Shown here: piece by piece, positions 6,188-11,901 of the stretch
Layout: each line of letters opens with the position of its first letter
Position numbering within the stretch: position 1 is the stretch's first letter
Assembly (NCBI GenBank): GCA_002404465.1
Contig: DHJT01000022.1
Span: 1-11,901 of the forward strand
From: Sutterella sp. UBA4713
Lineage (GTDB): Bacteria; Pseudomonadota; Gammaproteobacteria; Burkholderiales; Burkholderiaceae_F
Reading direction: 5' to 3'
Length of the DNA stretch: 11,901 bases
Translations under genes and position numbers: made by a program
Notes under the pieces: generated by a model
What the model saw: the letters and a program-made list of their open reading frames with translations, nothing else
What the model was told of the DNA's origin: nothing
Databases searched by the model: none

Positions 6188-7483
6188 CTAAAGCGTATCG
6201 ATCAAGGTAATGATTTTTTTAATCGGCATCAGACGCGCATCGACTTCCTGTGCCCTGTGGTAACGCAAGATGTCCTCGGCCGTTTGTTGCATTGCCGGGA
6301 AGGCACTGCGTGTTAACTGATTGGCATAAATGACGATGTTGACTCCGTGCGAGGCCAGTTCGGCTTCCGTCACGGAATTAAACGAGGTCGGCACGACGAC
6401 AATCGGTGTTGTCGAGTCTTCTTTTCGGAAAGCATCGCAAAAGGCAAAGATTTCGGCCGGATCTTTTTTACGACTGTGAATCATGATGCCGTCGGCTCCG
6501 GCTTTCACATACGCTCGGGCGCGCGCAAGCGCATCGTCCATTCCCTTTTCCAGAATCAGGCTTTCGATACGGGCAATGATCATAAAGTCATCGGTGAGCT
6601 GAACTTTTTTCCCTGCGGCAATTTTTTGGGCAAAGTGTTCAATCGTGTCTTGCGTTTGCTTGACTTCGGTACCGAAAAGCGAATTTTTCTTCAAGCCTGT
6701 TTTATCTTCGACGATGACGGCCGAAACACCCATGCGTTCCAAGGATCGGACCGTGTATACGAAGTGTTCGATCAGTCCTCCGGTATCGCCGTCAAAGATA
6801 ATGGGTTTTGTCGTCACTTCCATCACGTCGTCAATCGTGCGGAAACGCGACGTCATGTCCACCAGTTCAATGTCAGGCTTACCTTTGGCCGTCGAATCGC
6901 ACAAGGAACTAATCCACATCGCGTCGAATTGGTCAAGTTCTCCGTCGTGCTCGACGACGGTTTTTTCCGCCAAAAGGCCTGTTAGTCCGCTGTGGACCTC
7001 GATGGCCTTAACAACCGGGCGAAGTTTGAGCATACGACGTAACCGTGCACGTCGAAATTCGGGCATCGCAAGTTGCGCCTTAACGCGTTCGTCCATGTGG
7101 TGCACGTGTTCGTTGCGTGTGTACGGGATATCGATAATCGTGCCGCCGTATGCGGCAAGTGCCTTTTGAACGTTGTCCCGAATCGCTTTGGTCGGTCCTT
7201 CGAGCCAGTTATCCCCGTGAATGACGTAGTCGGGTTTTAGTTCCGAAATCACTCTGTCGTACATGACGCTGTCTTGAACGATGACGTTCGACACACCGTC
7301 CAAGCAGCGTACCATCGCGATGCGTTCTTCAAGGGTCTTTGTCGGAAAGCGGTCAAAACGCACGAGAGCCTCGTCACTCATCACACCGACGGTCAGTTGC
7401 CCGAATTTCTGAGCTTCGCGAATGATATTTAAGTGCCCGGCATGAATGATGTCGGTTGTAAAGCACGCGTAAACGGTTTTCAT
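6188..7483 (-). CDS. aepX: Fusion of a cytidylyltransferase-like domain and phosphoenolpyruvate mutase (AepX type)
   Basis: The C-terminal part (about 153-431) is PEP mutase of the isocitrate lyase superfamily, which makes the C-P bond by rearranging PEP to phosphonopyruvate. It shows DSTAKGKPD (196-204), the metal-binding FDGDTGG (230-236) and the diagnostic EDKTGLKKNS (259-268). The N-terminal part (about 1-135) is a glycerol-3-phosphate cytidylyltransferase-like domain with the HxGH motif H14-A-G-H17. This fusion order is known from AepX-type proteins. Its second signature motif, expected near 122-129 as RTxGISTT or TKGISST, reads TRNEHVHH instead, so nucleotidyl transfer is doubtful. The ATG at 7483 overlaps the transaminase stop (ATGA, 7480-7483), with a GAGGGGG Shine-Dalgarno sequence. 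The mutase call is secure; the activity of the N-terminal domain is open. Confidence 0.94.
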   Translation of the reverse strand: MKTVYACFTTDIIHAGHLNIIREAQKFGQLTVGVMSDEALVRFDRFPTKTLEERIAMVRCLDGVSNVIVQDSVMYDRVISELKPDYVIHGDNWLEGPTKAIRDNVQKALAAYGGTIIDIPYTRNEHVHHMDERVKAQLAMPEFRRARLRRMLKLRPVVKAIEVHSGLTGLLAEKTVVEHDGELDQFDAMWISSLCDSTAKGKPDIELVDMTSRFRTIDDVMEVTTKPIIFDGDTGGLIEHFVYTVRSLERMGVSAVIVEDKTGLKKNSLFGTEVKQTQDTIEHFAQKIAAGKKVQLTDDFMIIARIESLILEKGMDDALARARAYVKAGADGIMIHSRKKDPAEIFAFCDAFRKEDSTTPIVVVPTSFNSVTEAELASHGVNIVIYANQLTRSAFPAMQQTAEDILRYHRAQEVDARLMPIKKIITLIDTL

Positions 7484-8628
7484 AGCGCCCCCTCTTTTTT
7501 TTGAGCGTTGTAACGGATGGGAATTTGAACCGACATGGAAACAAGCGCCTCTCTTAGGACCTTAAAGAAGGCTTTGATGTCGGGTTCATCGATTGCTCCG
7601 AGCGAACAAAGACGGAATGTGTTCGCTGAGGCGATCTTGCCCGGATAAATCGTAAAGCCGCGCTCGTAGCAGTAATCGTGCACTTTCATGAAATCCCAAT
7701 TGGGATCGTCCGGATACAAGACGGAAACAACAAGACCGCTTTGCCACTCGCGACGGATAACATCTTGAAATCCGAGTTCGGCAAGACCGGCGTGAATGGC
7801 CTCGAAAACACGCTTGTGGCGCTCCCACTTGGGCATCTCCCCTTCGGCGAAATATTCTTTTAAACCCTGGACGGCGGCATAAACGGTTTGCACGGGCGGC
7901 GTAAAGTGCATTTGCCCGGTTTTTTCGAAATAGTCGTACTGCAGGTACAAATTGCAGTAGTACGAGCGCTTCGGATAGTCCTTTGACGCGATGATTTTAT
8001 CCGTGCGGCCGATGACAAACGAAAGGCCGGTCATGGCCATAATGCCTTTCTGAGCTGAGGCCATACAAAAATCAATGTGGTCGCGTTTCACGTCGATAGG
8101 AATCATGGCCAGTGATGAAGTGGTGTCGACGACAAAGGTTGCGCCGTACTTATGGGCAAGCTGTCCGATCTGACGAATCGGATTGCAAATTCCCGTTCCG
8201 GTCTCGTTATGCGTCGTGTAAACAAGACGAATGTCGGGATTGTCTTGTAAGGTTTTTTCAATCAGATCGAGATCCGGAAGCGCGTCCACGGGAAACTTTA
8301 AATTGATGTGCGGCAAGCCGTAGTAAGAGCAAATTTCGTGAGCGCGAGCACTGTAAGCCCCGTTGTTGACAATTAAGACCTTGGATGCGGCGGGAAGTAA
8401 CGAATTCAGACATACGTCCATATTCAGGGTTCCCGAACCGCAAAAAAGAACGGCCGTGTATTCGGACGGATCGGCGTGAACGGTTTTCAAAATGTCCCTG
8501 CGAAAGCCCTTCATGAGGTCTGCAAATTCTTTTTCCCGCGGACAGATGTCGGGAACGACTTGGGCGAGTTTGACCGTATCGGTTGTCGTGGCAGGTCCCG
8601 GGTTGAGCAAAATATTGCGTTTAATCAT
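7480..8628 (-). CDS. phnW: 2-Aminoethylphosphonate transaminase (PhnW / AepZ type)
   Basis: A class V PLP-dependent aminotransferase that interconverts phosphonoacetaldehyde and 2-aminoethylphosphonate. With PEP mutase and Ppd beside it, the biosynthetic direction is inferred. The 382-aa protein opens with the PhnW-typical ILLNPGPATTTDTVK, has the PLP-contacting Asp168 in VVDTTSS, and the Schiff-base Lys194 in MASAQKG. CGSGT (63-67) is the phosphate-cup region. The start at 8628 was chosen because GGGGAG lies 7 nt upstream and the protein then begins exactly where homologues do. An upstream in-frame ATG (8664) would add 12 unconserved residues and lacks a site. First gene of the operon. A degradative role is unlikely because no phosphonatase is present here. 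Confidence 0.93.
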   Translation of the reverse strand: MIKRNILLNPGPATTTDTVKLAQVVPDICPREKEFADLMKGFRRDILKTVHADPSEYTAVLFCGSGTLNMDVCLNSLLPAASKVLIVNNGAYSARAHEICSYYGLPHINLKFPVDALPDLDLIEKTLQDNPDIRLVYTTHNETGTGICNPIRQIGQLAHKYGATFVVDTTSSLAMIPIDVKRDHIDFCMASAQKGIMAMTGLSFVIGRTDKIIASKDYPKRSYYCNLYLQYDYFEKTGQMHFTPPVQTVYAAVQGLKEYFAEGEMPKWERHKRVFEAIHAGLAELGFQDVIRREWQSGLVVSVLYPDDPNWDFMKVHDYCYERGFTIYPGKIASANTFRLCSLGAIDEPDIKAFFKVLREALVSMSVQIPIRYNAQKKEGAL

Positions 8629-8734
8629 AAGGCATCTCCCCGATGGTGCACTTTTTGAGCGCATCGAGCGAAAATGTTTAATAAGAAGTTAACAAATTAA
8701 AGAATTGAACAAAAATTTGAGAAGTTTACGAGGG

Positions 8735-8743
8735 AGTATAACA
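8735..8743 (-). promoter_or_regulatory. Probable extended -10 promoter of the phosphonate operon
   Basis: The minus strand reads TGTTATACT, an extended -10 (TGn followed by TATACT, five of six to consensus). No good -35 lies 17 bp upstream (TTATTT), as is common for extended -10 promoters. Initiation would fall near 8728, giving a leader of about 100 nt before the transaminase ATG. I see no clear Pho box in front of it. Confidence 0.45.
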
Positions 8744-8762
8744 AAAGAAACACTCGTAAATA

Positions 8763-8776
8763 ATGTGTTTTCACAT
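8763..8776. repeat. Short inverted repeat upstream of the phosphonate operon promoter
   Basis: ATGTG (8763-8767) and CACAT (8772-8776) flank TTTT, about 20-40 bp upstream of the proposed -10. The spacing is too short for a CRP site (TGTG-N8-CACA), so if it is an operator the regulator is unknown. Confidence 0.3.
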
Positions 8777-8816
8777 CAATTTCGACACAAAATGCCTGAA
8801 ATCGTCTTGGCATCTC

Positions 8817-8860
8817 TTTTTGTTCATCAATCAGTGACCAAACCGATTCGTGAACAAAAA
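8817..8860. repeat. 10-bp inverted repeat with 24-bp spacer
   Basis: TTTTTGTTCA (8817-8826) and TGAACAAAAA (8851-8860) are perfect reverse complements. The right arm shares bases with the T-run of the phosphodiesterase terminator, so part of the symmetry may be incidental. The TTGTTCA/TGAACAA core lies outside the terminator stem and could be an operator for the phosphonate operon downstream. Confidence 0.4.
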
Positions 8861-8885
8861 AATGCCGAGCCCTTTCGGACTCGGC
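8856..8885 (-). terminator. Intrinsic terminator after the transporter-phosphodiesterase operon
   Basis: On the minus strand a 9-bp stem (GCCGAGTCC with GGGCTCGGC, one G-T pair) closes a GAAA tetraloop and is followed by an A and seven T residues. It lies about 40 bp after the phosphodiesterase stop. This is a textbook intrinsic terminator separating this unit from the phosphonate operon. Confidence 0.93.
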
Positions 8886-8887
8886 GG

Positions 8888-8915
8888 TTGCGCAAATATG
8901 GGGGAATTTGCGCAA
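8888..8915. repeat. Perfect 10-bp hairpin before the terminator
   Basis: TTGCGCAAAT (8888-8897) and ATTTGCGCAA (8906-8915) form a perfect inverted repeat with an 8-base loop (ATGGGGGA). It lies between the phosphodiesterase stop and the terminator hairpin and is only 2 bp from the terminator stem. There is no T-run after it on either strand, so it is not itself a terminator. It could protect the mRNA 3' end or be a protein-binding palindrome. Confidence 0.7.
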
Positions 8916-8927
8916 AGGGGAAGTCTT

Positions 8928-9767
8928 TTATTCGTCCTCCGTCGGATTGACTTTGCCGGCAAACGGATACGGCCCGTCAAAGTGCGTGGGTAAATAAATT
9001 TGGCAGACATGGGTATTGAAGACACCGTCTTTGTAATCATGGAGCAAGTATCCCGGTGTCTCCATGCGGAACGTATCACCGCCTTGCGGTGAGAAATCCA
9101 GTTCGATTTGCATTGAGGCAGCCGGTGCCGTTACACACGGTACTCCGGCCCACATTGTGAAAATCGGGCGATGCATGTGCCCGCAACAAAGTCTGACCCA
9201 CGGTGTTTTTTCAAGGATACGTTGCAAGGCCTGACGATTTTCATAGGGTTCGTCCATCGCGGCCAGTCCCGTCGCAAAGGGCGGGTGATGCATGAAAATG
9301 AGGGTGGGTACGTTCTTGTGCTCTTGCAATTCGTTTTCCAGCCACGTTAACTCCGTCTCTCGCATATGCCCTGCGTGAGAACCGGGATCTAGGGTGTCAA
9401 GGAAAACGAGCCGTATGTCATCCTTTTGTACGGCGTAACAAAGGAATGGTGCCGTTAACGGATTTGCCACGGTCCAGCCTTTGAGGATTCGGACCATGCG
9501 ATCGCGTCTGTCGTGATTGCCCGGAATTGCATAGACGGGCACATTAAAGCTGCTTAAAGCCTCGTAGACCATGCTGTAGGCTTTTTCATCGCCCGAGTCG
9601 GCAATGTCACCTGTCAGGACGATGCTGTCGGGCTTTTGTCCCGGCAGGGAGAAAACATGTTCTAAGTGCGCCTGCGTTGCCTTCAGATACGCTGCCGTGT
9701 CGACGACCTGAAAGGAGCGTTTTCCGTCCCCGCGCAGATGAAAATCAGAAATCTGCAAAATTCTCAT
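8928..9767 (-). CDS. GpdQ-like binuclear metallophosphodiesterase
   Basis: A 279-aa calcineurin-like phosphoesterase of the GpdQ/CpdA class, predicted cytoplasmic because no signal peptide is seen. All metal ligands are visible: D8 and H10 (SDFH), D54 (TGDI), N84 (GNHD), H160-H161 (MHHPP), H197 and H199 (GHMH). The length, the IFMHHPP block and the C-terminal end in PTEDE resemble GpdQ, a glycerophosphodiesterase, more than CpdA. I therefore expect hydrolysis of small phosphodiesters such as glycerophosphoethanolamine, but cAMP or other substrates cannot be excluded. The start at 9767 lacks a clear Shine-Dalgarno sequence yet gives the conserved MRILQISD N-terminus. It follows the MFS gene by 51 bp and is probably co-transcribed with it. 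Confidence 0.85.
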   Translation of the reverse strand: MRILQISDFHLRGDGKRSFQVVDTAAYLKATQAHLEHVFSLPGQKPDSIVLTGDIADSGDEKAYSMVYEALSSFNVPVYAIPGNHDRRDRMVRILKGWTVANPLTAPFLCYAVQKDDIRLVFLDTLDPGSHAGHMRETELTWLENELQEHKNVPTLIFMHHPPFATGLAAMDEPYENRQALQRILEKTPWVRLCCGHMHRPIFTMWAGVPCVTAPAASMQIELDFSPQGGDTFRMETPGYLLHDYKDGVFNTHVCQIYLPTHFDGPYPFAGKVNPTEDE

Positions 9768-9785
9768 AACAAATCTACCGTTTCG

Positions 9786-9809
9786 GGAAGCGCTTTTAGG
9801 GGCGCTTCC
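9786..9809. repeat. Hairpin between the MFS gene and the phosphodiesterase gene
   Basis: GGAAGCGC (9786-9793) pairs perfectly with GCGCTTCC (9802-9809) around an 8-base loop, 9 bp after the MFS stop. On the minus strand no T-run follows, so transcription should continue into the phosphodiesterase gene. A stabilising or processing hairpin is the simplest reading. Confidence 0.6.
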
Positions 9810-9818
9810 TTTGTTTCC

Positions 9819-11150
9819 TTAAATGTGTTCGACGTTTTCACCGTACTTGGCAACCGCAGCGTTATGACGCTTTTGGATGACAAACCCGGCCAAGGCGCTC
9901 GTAAAGCAGGCAAGCATCGTATACAGGCATACGTAAATCGGATCGCCTCCGGTAATGCCCATAAAGTAGGTGCAAAGACCGGGTACGATACCGGCGACCA
10001 AAAATCCCGGGAATTGGTAACAAATCGAAATTCCCGTGTAACGGATATCTGCCGGGAAAAGGTCGGCAAAGACAGCAGCTTCCGGTCCGAAAATACCTGC
10101 ATAGAAGATAGAAAGCGGGATGATGATGGCAAGGGCAATCACAAAGAGGTTGCCGCCTGAGTTTTGCATCACCCAGAAGGACGGGAAAATCGAGAGGCCG
10201 CACAAAACCGCGCAAATCCCGTAAACCTTACCACGCCCGTACTTGTCGGCCAAGTGCCCGAAAAGGGCAATGAACGGACACATTAAAAGCGCCGCAACCA
10301 TCACGACGATAAGTGCACTCGTGCGATCGACGTGGATGTATTGAACCAAGTAGGTGATCACAAAGACGGCGAGTACGTTAAAGAAGACGCCGTCAACCCA
10401 GCGCGCTCCGACTCCCAAAAGAATGTTAAAGGGGTGATTTTTGCAAACGCGAATAATCGGAAGCGATTTCTTGACCTTGTCTTTGGCAGCTTGCTCTTGA
10501 ACTTTACGGAAATCCGGTGTTTCGAGAATCGATAGACGAACCCAAAGGGCAATGCCGACCAGGAAAACACTCATCAGGAAGGCGATACGCCAACCCCAAT
10601 CCAAAAATTGTTCGTCCGTCAGAGTCATCGAAAGCAAGGCGACGACGCCGGAGGAAAGGCAAAGTCCCGTAGCCAGTCCCATTTGAGGAATGGAAGCATA
10701 AAAGGCGCGTTCTTTTTTGCTCGCATATTCATAGGTCATCAAGACTGCCCCGCCCCATTCGCCGCCCAGGCCTAAGCCCTGCAGTAGGCGGAATGTTTGC
10801 AAAAGAATGGGAGCGGCAAGCCCGATGGCGGCATATGTCGGCACAAGACCGATACCGATTGTCGACAGTCCCATGATGAGCATCGTCAAAATCAGCATGC
10901 TCTTGCGACCGATTTTGTCGCCGAAGTGTCCGAAAATAAATCCGCCGAAGGGACGGGCCAAGTATCCGATTGCGAATGTTGTATAGGCCAGGAGTGTTCC
11001 GATGTACGGGTCACTTGTCGGAAAAAAGAGTTTATTAAAGACGATACCGGCGACGACACCGTACAAGAAAAAATCGTACCATTCGATTGTGGCGCCGAGT
11101 AGCGACGCCCAAACAACCTTTCGAATTTCTTTTTTCGATGGTTGGTTCAT
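9819..11150 (-). CDS. MFS transporter of the metabolite:H+ symporter (MHS) family
   Basis: A 443-aa inner-membrane protein with about 12 hydrophobic segments, the usual size for MHS proteins such as ShiA, KgtP and ProP. Signatures are EWYDFFLYG (23-31), the MFS motif GHFGDKIGRK (74-83) and RLLQGLGLGGEWGGA (121-135), with a related GHLADKYGRGK motif in the second half. MHS members import organic acids, shikimate, betaines or proline with protons; the sequence does not fix the substrate. Pairing with a phosphodiesterase hints at a phosphorus-containing or glycerol-type compound. The ATG at 11150 has a GGAG site 7 nt upstream. It is transcribed divergently from a LacI-family gene, with an operator-like site 16 bp before the start codon. 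Confidence 0.9.
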   Translation of the reverse strand: MNQPSKKEIRKVVWASLLGATIEWYDFFLYGVVAGIVFNKLFFPTSDPYIGTLLAYTTFAIGYLARPFGGFIFGHFGDKIGRKSMLILTMLIMGLSTIGIGLVPTYAAIGLAAPILLQTFRLLQGLGLGGEWGGAVLMTYEYASKKERAFYASIPQMGLATGLCLSSGVVALLSMTLTDEQFLDWGWRIAFLMSVFLVGIALWVRLSILETPDFRKVQEQAAKDKVKKSLPIIRVCKNHPFNILLGVGARWVDGVFFNVLAVFVITYLVQYIHVDRTSALIVVMVAALLMCPFIALFGHLADKYGRGKVYGICAVLCGLSIFPSFWVMQNSGGNLFVIALAIIIPLSIFYAGIFGPEAAVFADLFPADIRYTGISICYQFPGFLVAGIVPGLCTYFMGITGGDPIYVCLYTMLACFTSALAGFVIQKRHNAAVAKYGENVEHI

Positions 11151-11165
11151 TGAGATCTCCGTTGG

Positions 11166-11180
11166 TTAGTAAATATTTAT
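11166..11180 (+). promoter_or_regulatory. Operator-like site 1 (15-bp repeat)
   Basis: TTAGTAAATATTTAT, centred on the perfect palindrome TAAATATTTA (11170-11179). The same 15 bases occur at sites 2 and 3. It is 16-30 bp upstream of the MFS ATG, so a bound repressor would cover the MFS transcription start or -10 region. The only -10 guess on the minus strand, TCAAAT (11179-11184) with TTGGTC as -35, overlaps it. Confidence 0.75.
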
Positions 11181-11197
11181 TTGACTTCTAAGAACTG

Positions 11198-11227
11198 TTG
11201 CGACCAATGTGATTGTATTCGTATAAT
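11198..11227 (+). promoter_or_regulatory. Probable promoter of the LacI-family regulator
   Basis: A consensus -10 TATAAT (11222-11227) is preceded at 18 bp by TTGCGA (11198-11203), four of six to TTGACA. Initiation would be near 11234, so sites 2 and 3 lie in the transcribed leader, which suits autorepression. Confidence 0.55.
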
Positions 11228-11261
11228 TTATTTGGATAAATGCGAATTTATACTGATAAAT
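11226..11261. repeat. Two ATTTAT-N4-ATAAAT inverted repeats 20 bp apart
   Basis: ATTTAT-TTGG-ATAAAT (11226-11241) and ATTTAT-ACTG-ATAAAT (11246-11261) share both arms and are offset by exactly 20 bp. The second overlaps operator-like site 2 and the first overlaps the regulator's -10. They may be weaker operators or by-products of AT-rich sequence. Confidence 0.4.
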
Positions 11262-11270
11262 ATTTACTAA
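11256..11270 (-). promoter_or_regulatory. Operator-like site 2 (15-bp repeat, inverted)
   Basis: On the minus strand this reads the same 15 bases as sites 1 and 3 (TTAGTAAATATTTAT). Its palindrome centre is 87 bp from site 1 and 53 bp, about five helical turns, from site 3. It lies just downstream of the regulator's proposed start point. Confidence 0.75.
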
Positions 11271-11305
11271 CGGATGCAAATCAGAACTAAATCGACAAGC
11301 TTTAT

Positions 11306-11320
11306 TTAGTAAATATTTAT
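11306..11320 (+). promoter_or_regulatory. Operator-like site 3 (15-bp repeat)
   Basis: Third exact copy of TTAGTAAATATTTAT, 24 bp before the regulator ATG. It is in the same orientation as site 1, and the two centres are 140 bp apart. Spaced copies suggest looping between repressor dimers. Confidence 0.75.
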
Positions 11321-11343
11321 GAAGAAACGTCTCGGAGTAAGCT

Positions 11344-11901
11344 ATGCGTTACAAGCAAATCACACTATCGGAAGTGGCAAAGAAAGCCGGTGTATCGACG
11401 ACGACGGCTTCGATGATTTTAAGTCGTCGTTCCGGCGTGTCCTTTTCCAAGGAGACGGTCGAAAGGGTTGAACGAATTGCTCGAGAAACAGGTTACAGTG
11501 CGAGTCGGAAACACCGGATGCAAACCGGGACTTTCCCGACCGTTCTCATTGTTTGCCCGAACATTTCCAATCACTATTACTCACGCATCGTCCAGGCGAT
11601 TCAGCAGGAAGCCGATGCCAATCACTATTCAACTCTCGTGTATACCCACTACCGGGACATCGCCAAGGAGAGCGAATGCGTACAAATGGCATTGGATTTC
11701 GGTATTAAAGGGCTGCTCTTTGCAACGATGCCCAATAATGTCAAACTTTTGGAAGAAATTAACGAACGCATTCCCGTGGTTGTCATCGGAGATAGGGATA
11801 ATCAAGCGGCTCTTGATACGGTTGAACTCAATGATTACGGGGCAGGCGCCATGCTTGCCGAGCACCTTTCTTCGCTCGGCCACCGGCGCATTGCCTTTAT
11901 C
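11344..11901 (+). CDS. LacI/GalR-family transcriptional regulator, N-terminal 186 codons (runs off the window)
   Basis: The frame is open from the ATG at 11344 to the right edge. Residues 6-53 form the family helix-turn-helix (ITLSEVAKKAGVSTTTASMI, then KETVERVERIARETGYSAS). From residue 66 a periplasmic-binding-protein-like sensor domain begins (TVLIVCPNISNHYYSRIVQA), with the usual GIKGLLFA and IPVVVIGDR strands. The final LGHRRIAFI is also characteristic. The hinge after the HTH (55-61, RKHRMQT) lacks the usual ARSL-type sequence. A CGGAG Shine-Dalgarno sequence lies 6 nt upstream of the ATG. Divergence from the MFS gene and the shared operator-like sites suggest it represses both the transporter operon and itself. 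The ligand is unknown. Confidence 0.92.
   Translation, partial: MRYKQITLSEVAKKAGVSTTTASMILSRRSGVSFSKETVERVERIARETGYSASRKHRMQTGTFPTVLIVCPNISNHYYSRIVQAIQQEADANHYSTLVYTHYRDIAKESECVQMALDFGIKGLLFATMPNNVKLLEEINERIPVVVIGDRDNQAALDTVELNDYGAGAMLAEHLSSLGHRRIAFI

Noticed and set aside
6347..7169. Long plus-strand open frames opposite the PEP mutase gene (212 and 174 codons)
   Set aside because: They lie wholly antisense to a well-conserved gene, and their predicted peptides show no recognisable domain. They follow from the codon use of the real gene.
8629..8664. Upstream start of the AEP transaminase at 8664
   Set aside because: No ribosome binding site is present and the 12 extra residues match nothing in the family. 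The 8628 start has GGGGAG at good spacing.
8763..8776. CRP site in the TGTG/CACA repeat
   Set aside because: Spacing between TGTG and CACA is 4 bp, while CRP sites need about 8 bp.
8780..8805. Pho box upstream of the phosphonate operon
   Set aside because: TTGTGTC and TTGATGT have an 11-bp period but match the heptamer consensus at only about three of seven positions and lie far from the likely -10.
8697..8950. Short open frames on both strands in the intergenic region upstream of the phosphonate operon
   Set aside because: They run across the terminator hairpin and AT-rich promoter DNA, have no ribosome binding site and no protein-like composition.
9786..9809. Terminator after the MFS gene
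   Set aside because: The stem is perfect, but on the minus strand it is followed by CGAAACGG and not by a T-run. The T-rich side is on the plus strand, where no gene ends.

Overview
The window looks like a chromosomal segment of a Gram-negative, betaproteobacterium-like organism. The PstS homologue carries an ordinary Sec signal peptide with no lipobox. The gene order pstS-pstC-pstA-pstB-phoU-phoB-phoR is one I associate with Burkholderiales, and the metabolite:H+ symporter-type MFS protein is also common there. Coding DNA is of middling GC and intergenic DNA is clearly AT-rich. A gut Sutterellaceae-like genome would fit, but that is inference. No mobile element, CRISPR array, rRNA or tRNA was seen.

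Region 1 (1-4848, minus strand) is a complete phosphate-specific transport and Pho-signalling operon: pstS, pstC, pstA, pstB, phoU, phoB and the first 50 codons of phoR, which runs off the left edge. The genes overlap or almost touch. The exception is the pstS-pstC junction, where a terminator-like hairpin ends directly against the pstC start codon. A candidate Pho box lies upstream of pstS.

Region 2 (5000-8743, minus strand) is a compact three-gene phosphonate biosynthesis operon: 2-aminoethylphosphonate (AEP) transaminase, a cytidylyltransferase-PEP mutase fusion, and phosphonopyruvate decarboxylase. Together they would convert PEP to phosphonopyruvate, phosphonoacetaldehyde and then AEP. 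The operon has its own likely promoter and a strong terminator and points towards pstS. The fused cytidylyltransferase domain keeps its HxGH motif but has lost the second signature motif (RTxGISTT type), so it may be inactive or altered.

Region 3 (8856-11901) is a second metabolic unit. A divergently transcribed, truncated LacI-family regulator (plus strand) faces an MFS transporter followed by a GpdQ-like metallophosphodiesterase (minus strand), which ends in a strong terminator. The 193-bp divergent intergenic region holds three exact copies of a 15-bp AT-rich operator-like sequence, the middle one inverted.

Taken together, the window groups phosphate uptake and sensing, C-P bond synthesis, and probable phosphodiester uptake and hydrolysis. 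The phosphonate operon next to the Pho operon, the degenerate cytidylyltransferase, a PhoU with one altered metal motif, and the triple operator are the points most worth a second look.
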